Positions 1 to 8,332 of a stretch of 64,000 bases of DNA are shown here, one piece after another (position 1 is the stretch's first letter; every line of letters starts with the position of its first letter). The notes under the pieces are model-generated. The model worked only from the letters and a program-made list of their open reading frames with translations, was not told where the DNA came from and ran no database searches. The stretch is taken from the NCBI RefSeq assembly GCF_003667825.1, contig NZ_CP033043.1, positions 3,660,001-3,724,000 of the forward strand, written 5' to 3'. This stretch comes from Metabacillus litoralis (GTDB taxonomy: Bacteria; Bacillota; Bacilli; Bacillales; Bacillaceae). Both the position numbers and the translations under genes were made by a program.

Positions 1-1268
1 GCTACAACAGCGAATCCCTTACCGTGCTCCCCTGCTCTAGCTGCCTCTATCGCTGCATTTAAAGCAAGTAAATTTGTTTGCTCAGCAATGGATTGAATGA
101 CGCCTACTAAGTTTGAAATTTCCTTTGATTGAGTATCGAGTTGTTTTACTTTATCAACTGACTCTTTCACAATTGTATTGATTTTATCCATTTGACTAAT
201 GGAAGATTCCATAAGTCTAGTGCCTTCCTCTGTAAGCCCTTGTGCTGAAACTGCAGAAAATACAATGGTTTCTCCAAAAGAGTTAGATTCTTTAATTTTA
301 TCAACAAATCCACTCATCGTTTCTGCCAGATCTGATGCATCATTAGCTTGGGTTTCTGCACCAGCTGATAATTCTTGCATCGTGACTGCCACTTGGCTGC
401 TTCCTTCTTTTACTTCAGCAGAAGATTGAGTTAGCACCACACTTTGTTCAGATACATTTTCCGAAACATTAGAAATCTGCTTGATCATGTCTCTTAAATT
501 AACTAGCATAGAGTTCATTGCCAGACTAAGTTGACCAATTTCATCTTTGCTATCATAATCACTTTCTTCTACTAATAGATTTCCATTCGAGATCTCGGTT
601 GCCATATTGATGACATTATTTAATTTTTGCTTAATCTGACGGTTTATAAAAAATGCAATAATAACTCCTATAATGATATTAAAGATAATCGCACTGAAGA
701 TGATTATGATTGTCTCTTTAATACTAGCCTCTGTTGCTACTATCGCTTTATCACGGGCTTCGTTGATCATTTCCTTTAATTCCATTAAATGCCCAACGAC
801 CTCATTGCTCAATGCCTGAGTTAATTTTCTTTTAGCATCCAGACCTTCTGTACTCCCGCTTTCTACTTCAGGAACAATTTCTTCCAAAAACACTCTATTC
901 ATTTCGTTATCGCTATTTTGAATGAAATTGAAAAGCTCTTCTTCTCTCTTAGTATCAATCGAACTTTTTAGTTCTTCTTGAAGACTATTAAATAGTGCTC
1001 TTTTTTCTTCAAAGTCAGTAACAAATTTTTCATCTGGTGAATTAATGTAATCCGCGATTCGACCATCTTTGTCTCTAAAGATACCAGCCATATCAGCTGT
1101 TTTAACTGCTCGCTCTCCTCTTCTCTCTAGTGCAGATAATTGATCTTGAATTTCTTGCATTTCATTGTATATAAAAAATGCAGAAATCGTGAAAAGGATA
1201 ATTGAGATGCTCAGTGCAAGATTATATTTCACACCAAGTTTAAGGTTTTTAAAGCGTTTAAATAACAT
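1..1268 (-). CDS. Methyl-accepting chemotaxis protein, 3' end outside the window
   Basis: Membrane chemoreceptor that would pass ligand or energy signals to CheA/CheW. Translation of the minus strand gives a start at 1268 (ATG, preceded by TTGGGGGC as ribosome binding site), a first membrane helix around residues 14-31, an extracellular helical stretch rich in Glu/Lys (four-helix-bundle type sensor), a second membrane helix near residues 190-215, a HAMP-like linker and the signalling domain. The conserved hairpin tip ([20 protein letters not shown], then GKGFAVVA) is reached at the window edge, so the last 100 or so residues are missing here. The signal domain family is certain; the ligand is unknown. 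It appears to stand alone, not in an operon with the methyltransferase. Confidence 0.93.
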   Translation of the reverse strand, partial: MLFKRFKNLKLGVKYNLALSISIILFTISAFFIYNEMQEIQDQLSALERRGERAVKTADMAGIFRDKDGRIADYINSPDEKFVTDFEEKRALFNSLQEELKSSIDTKREEELFNFIQNSDNEMNRVFLEEIVPEVESGSTEGLDAKRKLTQALSNEVVGHLMELKEMINEARDKAIVATEASIKETIIIIFSAIIFNIIIGVIIAFFINRQIKQKLNNVINMATEISNGNLLVEESDYDSKDEIGQLSLAMNSMLVNLRDMIKQISNVSENVSEQSVVLTQSSAEVKEGSSQVAVTMQELSAGAETQANDASDLAETMSGFVDKIKESNSFGETIVFSAVSAQGLTEEGTRLMESSISQMDKINTIVKESVDKVKQLDTQSKEISNLVGVIQSIAEQTNLLALNAAIEAARAGEHGKGFAVV

Positions 1269-1371
1269 CCTAAGTGCCCCCAAAATAGTCTTTTCTTTTA
1301 TTATCGGTTTATTTTGTAAGCACTTTAGTCATTACGCTGATAAAATGACAAAAAGGGAGATTTCTATTCGA

Positions 1372-1403
1372 CAAAATCCGGGAAGTGACAGGCACCCCCT
1401 ACC
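1372..1403. repeat. Interspersed repeat, GTGACAGGCACC type
   Basis: A short stretch reading CGACAAAATCCGGGAAGTGA then CAGGCACC. Close copies occur at 44221-44256 and, as an inverted pair, at 49565-49625. It lies between the chemoreceptor start and the 3' end of the methyltransferase. Confidence 0.7.
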
Positions 1404-1406
1404 TAT

Positions 1407-2246
1407 CTATCTAGGTCTCCAGCTAATCAAAGCCGCATTATACTCATTCCTATAAATAAACTTCCCGTTCTCACACACAATATATTTACTTAGAACATCC
1501 TCCACCAATGATATATCTACGTTATCGGTTAGAATTTTACTCATATTTTTCTCTAAGCATTCTTCATATGATGAATATACCTGTGTTCTGGATAAAGGGA
1601 TGATCTTACAATCTGCATAGATTCCTAGTTCATATAATAGGTTGAGCAAGTCAATATAATCTTTACGTGGAAATTTCACCTCAATACCATATTGATCATG
1701 AAGCTCTAGGTAATGTGGTTGAATGGGACCTGTTGTCATCCCAATGATTGCTAATCGCTTTGCATGTTTATGAATATGAAGCAAGGCTTTTTTAATTTCA
1801 AACATTCGATAAAAGCAATTAAAGCCAAAGATAACATCATAGTTTTTATTTAGTTCTATACGTTCCCACTTTTCACGAATGAACTCAACGTCCGTAATAT
1901 TTCGTTTATGTAATTCTCCATTTAAAAAATCAAGAATTGCTGAAGAACTATCAACAAGTGATAGCTTCTTTACTCTTTCTGATAACGAAAATGTATAATT
2001 TCCCCATCCTGGCCCAATTTCAAGTAGTTCATCTTGATCATCTATTAAACTTGAAACATGTTTCATTATTTCGATGGCATAAGGATCTGGGTTACCGATA
2101 TTGTCTTTCTTTTTTAGCAACTCCTGCCAAAAATTCTCCTCACTCTGATCGTTTATCATTCTCTCAGGCAGATTTCCTTGCCAGTCTTTTATCCCTTCCT
2201 GCCACTTTTCTTCAAAACTATGTAAGCCATTCTTTTTATTTTCCAT
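1407..2246 (-). CDS. Class I SAM-dependent methyltransferase
   Basis: 279-residue cytosolic protein. Residues around 95-107 read LLEIGPGWGNYT, the glycine-rich motif I that binds S-adenosylmethionine in Rossmann-fold methyltransferases. It is followed by an acidic motif II (LSLVDSS) and a strand reading YDVIFGFNCFYR. The start codon has a good GGAGGTT site seven bases upstream. The C-terminal third (SRTQVYSSYEECLEKNM) resembles the tail of family members that have a swapped accessory strand, but the substrate cannot be told from sequence. It is a single gene, and its 3' end abuts a dispersed repeat. The methyltransferase fold is secure; the function is open. Confidence 0.85.
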   Translation of the reverse strand: MENKKNGLHSFEEKWQEGIKDWQGNLPERMINDQSEENFWQELLKKKDNIGNPDPYAIEIMKHVSSLIDDQDELLEIGPGWGNYTFSLSERVKKLSLVDSSSAILDFLNGELHKRNITDVEFIREKWERIELNKNYDVIFGFNCFYRMFEIKKALLHIHKHAKRLAIIGMTTGPIQPHYLELHDQYGIEVKFPRKDYIDLLNLLYELGIYADCKIIPLSRTQVYSSYEECLEKNMSKILTDNVDISLVEDVLSKYIVCENGKFIYRNEYNAALISWRPR

Positions 2247-2471
2247 GCAACCTCCAGCATAAGTTGTTTATTGTTATACTGTTCCAACGTCTCTTTCCAA
2301 CTTATCTTCTATTATTATACCGTTATTAATGACTTTATCACTAAAGAATAGGTTCTGCTGCTTAACAGTGAGAGTCACCACTTTATTTCAATTTCCGAAA
2401 CTTTCGATTCACACTTTCACCATAATAAGGTAAAATAATTAGGTAAATATACCTATCAGGAGTGAATAAGA

Positions 2472-2672
2472 TTGGCTACTGCATTAACATCCAACACTCT
2501 AGAGATACTAGAGAAACAACTAGAGAAGTCAATTAATGAACTACAAGAAGACCTAAAGAAAACTGTTAAAAGTTTTGGCCTTAACAGTACTAGAACAATA
2601 GGTAAAAGTAAACAATTAGATAAATTCATTTTCGAACTACAACTAATAAAGCAACTAAAAAAAAGTTTATAG
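2472..2672 (+). CDS. Spo0E-family aspartyl-phosphate phosphatase
   Basis: 66-residue all-helical protein of the Spo0E/YnzD/YisI family, which dephosphorylates Spo0A~P and so delays sporulation. It shows the typical two-helix hairpin: a first helix LEKQLEKSINELQEDLKKTV, a turn, then the signature S-K-Q-L-D-K-F-I (family form SxxLDxxI), whose Asp lies next to the active site. The start is TTG at 2472 with AGGAGTG eight bases upstream. It is followed at once by a GGGACAGG repeat and a strong terminator, so it is monocistronic. A second family member lies at 11.5 kb. Confidence 0.85.
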   Translation: MATALTSNTLEILEKQLEKSINELQEDLKKTVKSFGLNSTRTIGKSKQLDKFIFELQLIKQLKKSL

Positions 2673-2692
2673 GGGGACAGGTACCTTGTCCC
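2673..2692. repeat. GGGACAGG palindromic repeat
   Basis: GGGGACAGGTACCTTGTCCC, an imperfect palindrome directly after the Spo0E stop codon. An inverted relative lies at 2747-2766, so the two bracket the terminator. Confidence 0.75.
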
Positions 2693-2710
2693 ATTTCCTA
2701 ATTCAACATT

Positions 2711-2743
2711 AAAAGGGTGTCCAGTGGTGGACACCCTTTTTTT
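2711..2743 (+). terminator. Rho-independent terminator
   Basis: Stem GGGTGTCCA / TGGACACCC with loop GTGG and a run of seven T. It ends the Spo0E-like gene and could serve the opposite strand as well (AAAA on the other side). Confidence 0.9.
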
Positions 2744-2746
2744 GGT

Positions 2747-2766
2747 GGGACATGGAACCTGTCCCT
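2747..2766. repeat. GGGACAGG palindromic repeat
   Basis: GGTGGGACATGGAACCTGTC, then CC; inverted partner of the copy at 2673. Confidence 0.7.
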
Positions 2767-2794
2767 CCGTATTCCCTCCGTATTCACATGCAAC

Positions 2795-3223
2795 CTAAAA
2801 CACAGGAATTACAAAATACCTTACTTTAGGTTCTAATCGTATAACCTCTTCATGACTACCATTTTTGTCGTTCCAAATTATCGTTAGTAAAACTTCATCC
2901 TCTTTATTTTCTATCATCTCAGTTGTTGTTAAATAATTGTAGGTTTGACCTTTTTCTAATACAACCTTACTGTCTACCGAATGTACTTCTGATCTGTTTT
3001 TAGTAAGTAGAACACTTGAGACAGTGACTGTTTCTTTTCCGTTCCACATAAGGCTACCGTTCCAAAAGCCTTTAGGACTTAGTTCATCCTTGAACATTGT
3101 TTTCCAGTCCTTATTTTGAGAGGATCCTTCCCACTCAGGGGGTTGATTTAGTGAGTAGATGATCCAGGATACAAGGCACAAAAGTAAAACAGCTATGGAG
3201 TAAATTATTTTTTTATTTACCAT
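2795..3223 (-). CDS. Small membrane-anchored protein of unknown function
   Basis: 142 residues. One N-terminal membrane helix or uncleaved signal (IIYSIAVLLLCLVSWIIYSL) is followed by an extracytoplasmic domain of about 115 residues. That domain has alternating polar and hydrophobic strands and ends in YFVIPVF, suggesting a small beta fold (WNGSLMWNGKETVTVSSVLL). There is no cysteine after the signal, so it is not a lipoprotein. I do not recognise the family. The upstream 250 bases carry a pair of GGGACAGG repeats and no other gene. Confidence 0.65.
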   Translation of the reverse strand: MVNKKIIYSIAVLLLCLVSWIIYSLNQPPEWEGSSQNKDWKTMFKDELSPKGFWNGSLMWNGKETVTVSSVLLTKNRSEVHSVDSKVVLEKGQTYNYLTTTEMIENKEDEVLLTIIWNDKNGSHEEVIRLEPKVRYFVIPVF

Positions 3224-3349
3224 CCTCTATCTCCACTTTTTTCCTTCATCATACATGAACTGAAATGGATATGATAGAGTACTAGCTACCTATTATTTTA
3301 TTTACTAACACTCTATACAAACTTCTTTGATGTATTCCTCGAGACAGAA

Positions 3350-3420
3350 GGACAGGTTCTTTGTCCCTATTCCACTTACCAAAATCCGTTAATTTAGTGG
3401 GACAAGGGACCTGTCCCCTT
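3350..3420. repeat. Inverted pair of GGGACAGG repeats
   Basis: GGACAGGTTCTTTGTCCC and GGGACAAGGGACCTGTCCCC separated by about 30 bases. They can pair with each other as well as fold singly. They lie between the divergent hypothetical gene and the comA-like gene. Confidence 0.75.
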
Positions 3421-3475
3421 GTCCGCAGATTTGTTGTATACTAAAAAAAGAGCTGAAGGACGAGGGTGATTTCCA

Positions 3476-4105
3476 ATGGTTAATGTATTAGTTGTCGATG
3501 ATCATATCGCAGTAACTGAAGGAACAAAGGCTATTTTAGAAACGTGTAATGATATCTTTGTTGATACTTTGTCGCCCCCTTTTTCTATTGATTTGATTAA
3601 GGACAAAGATTATGCAAAATACGATGTTATTTTAATGGATATTAATTTAGGTTTGGATCAAAACGGAATTGAAGTGTCTAAACTTATTCTGAAGGACCAG
3701 CCTAATTGCAAAATCATTATTTATACGGGATATGACATTGAGGATTATTTTTTAGAGGCTGTCAAGAATGGGATTTACGGAGCAATAAACAAAAACACAA
3801 CAAAACAAAGTATCGTTACTTATATTCATCATGTTCTTAACGGGGAAATTGTGATGTCATTAGAGCTTTGCAAAAGATCTCTAAAGACTTCGGCAAAGCC
3901 ACCAAGAGAGAAAGTTGGCTACACGGAGCGTGAGCGAAAAATCCTAGAATTATTAGGCGAAGGTCTAACAAACCAGGAGATTGCAGATAGAATTTACGTA
4001 AGTAAACGAACCGTTGAGTATTCCATCACTGAGATATTCAATAAACTGAACGTATCATCACGTGCAGAAGCCGTTTTAATCGCAAAATCTGAAGGACTGT
4101 TATAA
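3476..4105 (+). CDS. comA: NarL/FixJ-type response regulator, ComA-like
   Basis: 209-residue two-component response regulator. The receiver domain (residues 1-120) keeps the acidic pair (VVDDH), the phospho-acceptor Asp in VILMDINLG, and T/K switch residues (IIYTGY, INKN). The LuxR-type helix-turn-helix (residues about 145-205) reads YTERERKILELLGEGLTNQE then IADRIYVSKRTVEY. In Bacillus, ComA receives phosphate from ComP and turns on srfA/comS and other density-dependent genes. A ComP homologue lies just downstream on the other strand, facing it, which supports the pairing, although the order differs from the classical comQXPA operon. RBS GAGGGTGA; a -10-like TATACT lies at about 3435-3440. 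The symbol is inferred from context. Confidence 0.8.
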   Translation: MVNVLVVDDHIAVTEGTKAILETCNDIFVDTLSPPFSIDLIKDKDYAKYDVILMDINLGLDQNGIEVSKLILKDQPNCKIIIYTGYDIEDYFLEAVKNGIYGAINKNTTKQSIVTYIHHVLNGEIVMSLELCKRSLKTSAKPPREKVGYTERERKILELLGEGLTNQEIADRIYVSKRTVEYSITEIFNKLNVSSRAEAVLIAKSEGLL

Positions 4106-4106
4106 A

Positions 4107-4155
4107 AAAAAGATAACCTCTTCTTGTCTTAGGCAAGTACAGGTTATCTTTTTAT
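4107..4155. terminator. Bidirectional terminator between comA-like and comP
   Basis: Long stem AAAAAGATAACCT ... AGGTTATCTTTTT with A and T tracts on both sides. It separates two convergent genes and overlaps the last codons of comP. Confidence 0.88.
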
Positions 4156-6431
4156 ATTTCAATGATTACTTTAAATCCATCACCAGGGTTCGTATCAATC
4201 TTCATTGTTCCATTTAATAACGTAACTCTTTCACGAATACCCGACAATCCCATGCTGCTTTCTTTGGAGAAAACTGTATCTACTCCTGTTCCAACACCAT
4301 TGTCTTCATAGTGAATCACCAATACCTCTTTAATGTTGACAAGGATAAGGTTAATATGTGAGGCCTGAGAATGCTTAGCCGCATTGTTTAACAACTCTTG
4401 GACAATTCGATAGATATTTAATTGAACATCTAGATCCTCAGGTTCCCTAAGGTTGTTAATATTTAAATTAACCGTCATTTGATGGTTTTCTTCATGTTGA
4501 TAAATTAACTTTTCCAAACCCTTTTTTAACCCTAAGTCATATAAAACATTGGGTCTTAATTCATAGCAAGTTTCTCTAGTTGTCTTAATAACCTTCGTGA
4601 TGTCATTCATCATTTTATTTATCTCGTCAATACTTACATCATTACCGCTTACATACCATTCACTCGCTCTTTCAAAATTCTTTTGAAAAGAAAGCAAATC
4701 TTGTAAAACCGAATCATGAAGATCCTTCGCAACCTCTGATCTTTGTTTTTCCTCTAACTTATAGAGCACGCGGTTTAGCCAAATTGGATTCGATTCTTCC
4801 TTTGAATGCTCCAAGTTTTCAAGATATGACATGAGATTTTCTATTTTCAAGAAGTTCTCAAGCGTTACATGGGTATAATAGGCAAGAGTTTTTAGATACG
4901 AGAGTTCATCCCTTGTTAAAATGGGTGTGTTTATTTTAGAAGTACATACAAGTAAGTAAAAGTTTTTATCCACTTCACCTACATTGATAATGAATCCTCT
5001 ATTTACTTCAATAATTTGCCCAACCGACTTATTGCATTTCTTAATTTCATCTTCATATTCAAAAATATCCGGATTAAGCTCACTTAGTATTTCTGAATCT
5101 TTACCAATCTCAACATGGTAGATATCACTAACTAGTGTAATATCTAGTATTGTTTTCTTAAGTTCATCCATTACCTGACTAATATTATTTGCATTCCTAA
5201 GACTTTCTGTATAGCGAAAAATACTCTGTTGATAATTTTTCTTTTCAGAAAAACGGTTTAATTTGCTGTCTAGTATTTCCTTATAGTAAAACGTTAGCAT
5301 ATAGATAAATATGAAAAATACAAATAATCTGATTGAATATAATATAGCGTTATTACCTTTTGTCATTGCAACTACAGAAATACTAAGCAATCCAGGAATT
5401 AATCCTATAAGAAAGTAATAGCGTACTCGCCCAATAACAAAATCAATATCATGAATTTTGTCAGCTAAAAATTGATAAACTAACGCGGTTGGGATAATAA
5501 TTAGGAATCCAGCCAATATAATCGGAGGAAAAATATATACCCTAAACAATACATATGGAATGACATAAAAAATAACAAATGGTGAAATAGCAATGATATT
5601 TGAAATAAGCAGTACTTTAATTAGATATTTTTGTACCCTGTAATCTATACGTCTTAATCCTAAAACCATTACAATAAATGCAATTACATACAGGATAAAA
5701 AATGACAATAAGTTTATAGATTTTTGATAAGAAAATTCCACAAATATCATTTGTTCAATTAAAACATTTAGAATAATTAGTAGATAACCTGTCTTATAGC
5801 ACCATTTGCTGAACCATACTTTTCCAATATTTGAAAAGTAATGGTAGATAAATTGTAAGAATAATACTGGAACAGATAAAAAAGTGACAAGATTTAAATT
5901 TCTAAGTAGTACTTCTCCTCTAGTAGATCCTCCAGCACTAAAATATGCAACTGAGAGATCCAGTAGAAAAATAATGAGGTAGAATGAAGGGCGATTTAAT
6001 CCATTTTCAGTTGTATTATAGATATGGAAGCATGCATAAAGCACTAAAATAGCGACAATTGATGGAACGATAATTTGAAATACCGTTTGCAAATCAAACG
6101 TATAATCGAACTGAAATTCTTCTATTTCACCATTTTGTTTTAGGACGCTTATTCGATCTGATTGTTCAATTCTTTCATATTTATTTACTAGTTTATAATT
6201 ATGTGGATCTTCACCATTGACTGAAAGTATGATATCTCCCGGCTTGAGTCCAGATTCTTCCGCTATTGAGCCTGGTTCTAACTCAACAACTGTAGTTGGT
6301 TTATCTGGATCATTTGTAACCCTTGCCCCGATATAGGGGTGCATAGTTATAAAAACTGTTGTATACGCAACAATTGATAAGAAGATGATTACGGCAATGG
6401 TGAAGAACACTCTTGACTGTCTTTTATTCAC
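4152..6431 (-). CDS. comP: ComP-like quorum-sensing sensor histidine kinase
   Basis: 759 residues, close to the 769 of B. subtilis ComP, and recognisably similar along its length (IAYFSAGG-type loop, FSEKKNYQQSIFRYTESLR, NTPILTRDELSYLKTLAYYT). Order: N-terminal helix; an extracytoplasmic PDZ-like domain (about 35-110, with GSIAEESGLKPGDIILSVNG); a bundle of membrane helices (about 115-390); a GAF-like linker; a HisKA_3 domain with the phospho-histidine in AKDLHDSVLQDL (about residue 570); and a HATPase domain (NAAKHSQ, DNGVGTG, GLSGIRERV). It should bind the modified ComX peptide outside and phosphorylate ComA. GTG start at 6431 with AGGAAC/AAGGAG upstream. It is 43 bases downstream of comX, so they are cotranscribed. 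Confidence 0.92.
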   Translation of the reverse strand: MNKRQSRVFFTIAVIIFLSIVAYTTVFITMHPYIGARVTNDPDKPTTVVELEPGSIAEESGLKPGDIILSVNGEDPHNYKLVNKYERIEQSDRISVLKQNGEIEEFQFDYTFDLQTVFQIIVPSIVAILVLYACFHIYNTTENGLNRPSFYLIIFLLDLSVAYFSAGGSTRGEVLLRNLNLVTFLSVPVLFLQFIYHYFSNIGKVWFSKWCYKTGYLLIILNVLIEQMIFVEFSYQKSINLLSFFILYVIAFIVMVLGLRRIDYRVQKYLIKVLLISNIIAISPFVIFYVIPYVLFRVYIFPPIILAGFLIIIPTALVYQFLADKIHDIDFVIGRVRYYFLIGLIPGLLSISVVAMTKGNNAILYSIRLFVFFIFIYMLTFYYKEILDSKLNRFSEKKNYQQSIFRYTESLRNANNISQVMDELKKTILDITLVSDIYHVEIGKDSEILSELNPDIFEYEDEIKKCNKSVGQIIEVNRGFIINVGEVDKNFYLLVCTSKINTPILTRDELSYLKTLAYYTHVTLENFLKIENLMSYLENLEHSKEESNPIWLNRVLYKLEEKQRSEVAKDLHDSVLQDLLSFQKNFERASEWYVSGNDVSIDEINKMMNDITKVIKTTRETCYELRPNVLYDLGLKKGLEKLIYQHEENHQMTVNLNINNLREPEDLDVQLNIYRIVQELLNNAAKHSQASHINLILVNIKEVLVIHYEDNGVGTGVDTVFSKESSMGLSGIRERVTLLNGTMKIDTNPGDGFKVIIEI

Positions 6432-6453
6432 TTTGTTCCTATATAACTCCTTT

Positions 6454-6467
6454 ATGCTTTAAAGCAT
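6454..6467. promoter_or_regulatory. 14-bp palindrome between comX and comP
   Basis: ATGCTTTAAAGCAT, a perfect palindrome in the 43-base gap. It could be a weak hairpin tuning comP translation or a protein site; the role is unknown. Confidence 0.35.
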
Positions 6468-6474
6468 ATATTAA

Positions 6475-6648
6475 TTACATCCAGAATTTAGATAAAGACA
6501 CTTTACTATGATCTTTAATCATTTTAATAACCTGAAGAGTCTCTTCCTTCGTTACTTTTACTAAAGAAGCTGTACCTGCTAAAACCGCTTGCTTTTCTAC
6601 CTCATTGTTTCTTAGGTAATTAACTGTTTGCTCAACTGTTGGATTCAT
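6475..6648 (-). CDS. comX: ComX-type competence pheromone precursor
   Basis: Short gene of 57 codons. It starts ATG at 6648 with GGAGAG upstream and ends TAA at 6475. The product begins MNPTVEQTVNYLRNNEVEKQ and ends SLSKFWM. ComX precursors are 50-75 residues, conserved at the N-terminal helix (V..V..L..N) and variable at the C-terminus, with one Trp near the end that ComQ isoprenylates. Here the only Trp is the penultimate residue, within KFWM. Position directly upstream of comP is the canonical place. What is missing is an adjacent full-length comQ (about 300 codons); only a small ORF lies upstream. The gene call is strong; activity depends on a prenyl transferase elsewhere or lost. Confidence 0.88.
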   Translation of the reverse strand: MNPTVEQTVNYLRNNEVEKQAVLAGTASLVKVTKEETLQVIKMIKDHSKVSLSKFWM

Positions 6649-6664
6649 TCAAAATCTCTCCTTT

Positions 6665-6829
6665 TTATATGGTTTCTAAAAGTACATCTTTTATTGCTTT
6701 TTGTTCTATCTCATCTACATAAAGTAGGCATGAGCGATTTAAAAGTATTTGTTGTAGTTCCTCTTTGTTCTTAGGATCAATTAGGTATGCTACTATATCG
6801 GATAGTTCATAGTTTGATCGAATCATCAT
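6665..6829 (-). CDS. Small ORF in the comQ position, unknown or comQ remnant
   Basis: The frame is open from 6937, but the best start is one of two adjacent ATGs at 6829/6826, right after GAAGGAGGGT, giving 53-54 residues. The C-terminus reads RSCLLYVDEIEQKAIKDVLL. This vaguely matches the end of polyprenyl synthetases such as ComQ (small residue, Tyr, then Ile..KA), and it sits 16 bases upstream of comX exactly where comQ should end. The strong ribosome site instead argues for an independent small gene. There is no DDxxD motif, so no prenyl transferase activity can be expected. I cannot decide between these. Confidence 0.45.
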   Translation of the reverse strand: MMIRSNYELSDIVAYLIDPKNKEELQQILLNRSCLLYVDEIEQKAIKDVLLETI

Positions 6830-7028
6830 ACCCTCCTTCAACACTTCTATTTTACTAAATTTGTAAGGGTTTTGAAAATAAATTTTTTGTAAATTTAGGA
6901 GATATGTTGTTGATAATGGTATTTTCCGGTAAATCATTGTTGAAAGATAGAGTAATCAATATGCATTTCTACTCATTGATATTTACACCCTTTGGCCCTT
7001 TTTAGCAGTTACCCTTACATTTAAGACC

Positions 7029-7058
7029 AAAAAAACTCCCGCCTTCAAGTTCGGGAGT
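7029..7058 (-). terminator. Terminator after the PapR-like gene
   Basis: On the minus strand the stem ACTCCCG/CGGGAGT is followed by a run of seven T. It separates the plcR/papR-like unit from the comX-comP unit. Confidence 0.88.
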
Positions 7059-7081
7059 CTCAATTTCACTATTCATTCTCT

Positions 7082-7237
7082 TTAATGCTGGTCAGGTAAA
7101 TCAGCGTAACTTGGTCCACTCACCGAAGCTGAAGTATCGATTTTAGCTGCTGATACTTGCTGAGGCTCAGAAAATAAAGAAATACTAGAAATCGTAAGTG
7201 CTACTGCAACAACTACATGTAAAAAGTACCGTTTCAT
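7082..7237 (-). CDS. PapR-like secreted signalling pro-peptide
   Basis: 51 residues: MKRYFLHVVVAVALTISSIS, then LFSEPQQVSAAKIDTS and a tail SVSGPSYADLPDQH. The N-terminus is a typical signal peptide (KR then a hydrophobic run, likely cleavage near VSA-A). The last seven residues, ADLPDQH, line up with the mature PapR heptapeptides of the Bacillus cereus group (ADLPFEF / SDLPFEH type), which activate PlcR after re-import. It lies 155 bases downstream of a PlcR-like regulator on the same strand, the same arrangement as plcR-papR. The second ATG (7237) is chosen because AGGAGG is eight bases upstream of it but only two from the first. It is too short for most gene callers. Confidence 0.82.
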   Translation of the reverse strand: MKRYFLHVVVAVALTISSISLFSEPQQVSAAKIDTSASVSGPSYADLPDQH

Positions 7238-7263
7238 AAACATGACCTCCTAACTAGTTTCTT

Positions 7264-7276
7264 CTATTATAATAGG
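7264..7276 (-). promoter_or_regulatory. Possible -10 of the papR-like gene
   Basis: The minus strand reads CCTATTATAATAG about 30 bases upstream of the start, a good TATAAT. No clear -35 is seen; an activator may substitute. An AAACATAC half-site like those at 8333-8388 lies upstream at 7353-7360. Confidence 0.45.
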
Positions 7277-7392
7277 AATTTACCTTTCATGATTTGGTCA
7301 TGATGGGCATCTAGCTTTTATTTCACCATGTTGTACTCTGTTTTAGAACCATAAACATACGAAATTATAATAATAGGAATATTTTAATTAGA

Positions 7393-8286
7393 TTAGGAGG
7401 CGCCTTTTTCCAAGAAGCTAGCCTCAATCCTTTGAGCTGCATGAATCATTTCTTCTTTTCCTTGCAATCTGAAGATCGTAATGGACTTTTTGATAAAACT
7501 GGAGCCATGATCAACGTCACCCATACGATAATAATTCGAGCCACATTGGAAATAAAGCTCTCCTAACAAATACAATGTTTCCATTCTTAATGCTTTTTTT
7601 ATTCCTTTTTGACAAAAAATTAAAGACTTTTGGTAATCTCCCAAATCAGTATAAGCCTTTCCAATCCCATAGTAGATGCGTAGATATATGGTTTCATCCT
7701 TTATCTCTTCTAAAAACTTCATACTTTGAAGCAGCTTTGTATATAGCTCTAGTGATTGTTCATATTTCCCTTTCTCTTTATAGAAAATCGCCAGGCTGTT
7801 GGCTATTTCAATTTCTCTTTCCTTCATTAGCGTATTTCCATCTTTATAAGTCATAGAAAGGGCCAGCTTCAACTTATCTATTCCACTCTGAAGATCTTTA
7901 AACAGGTAATGTTGACAAATTCCTTCATGCCAAGTAAAAAACTGTTGATGCTCAATGGTTTGAAACAAAGCGTTTCCTTTTTCTTTTTGAACAATATGAT
8001 AAACAGACTGATAATCACGTTCACGGATGTAATATCTGATCATTTGATACACATCCCTTACATAGTCCAGTCGTGGTGTTTCTGCTATTTCAAAAAAATA
8101 ATTCATATCGACTCCAAGCTTACGTGATATTTTATATAAAATAAGGGAAGATGGGATTTCATTTGAATTTTCAATCTTACTAATTTGAGCTTGAGTACAA
8201 ATTCCCTCAGCTAACTGCTGTTGACTTAAATTCAACGATTTTCTTAAGTCCTTAATGACACGACCAATATCAACAGTTTCATACAT
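7393..8286 (-). CDS. PlcR/NprR-type quorum-sensing regulator (HTH-TPR, RRNPP family)
   Basis: 297 residues. An XRE-type helix-turn-helix at residues about 8-62 (IKDLRKSLNLSQQQLAEGIC ... ISKIEN) is followed by helical TPR-like repeats to the end (YEQSLELYTKLLQ, YQKSLIFCQKGIKKA, YFQCGSNYYRMGD). This is the layout of PlcR (285 residues), which binds a short re-imported peptide in its TPR groove and then DNA. The neighbours fit: a PapR-like peptide gene follows on the same strand, and a secreted protease, a typical target, is transcribed divergently from the shared 290-base region. It is distinct from Rap phosphatases because it carries the HTH. The family is sure; orthology to PlcR rather than a sister regulator is inferred. 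Confidence 0.88.
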   Translation of the reverse strand: MYETVDIGRVIKDLRKSLNLSQQQLAEGICTQAQISKIENSNEIPSSLILYKISRKLGVDMNYFFEIAETPRLDYVRDVYQMIRYYIRERDYQSVYHIVQKEKGNALFQTIEHQQFFTWHEGICQHYLFKDLQSGIDKLKLALSMTYKDGNTLMKEREIEIANSLAIFYKEKGKYEQSLELYTKLLQSMKFLEEIKDETIYLRIYYGIGKAYTDLGDYQKSLIFCQKGIKKALRMETLYLLGELYFQCGSNYYRMGDVDHGSSFIKKSITIFRLQGKEEMIHAAQRIEASFLEKGAS

Positions 8287-8332
8287 ACTCCACGCCCCCT
8301 GCTCAGTATCTTAATCATAATCTACTAAAAAG

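Noticed and set aside
6665..6937. Calling the 90-codon frame a functional comQ
   Set aside because: It has less than a third of the length of ComQ and no Asp-rich prenyl-diphosphate motifs. Only the position and a vague C-terminal likeness support it.
7393..8286. Rap phosphatase with Phr peptide
   Set aside because: The protein begins with an XRE-type DNA-binding domain, which Rap lacks, and the peptide end fits PapR better than Phr pentapeptides.
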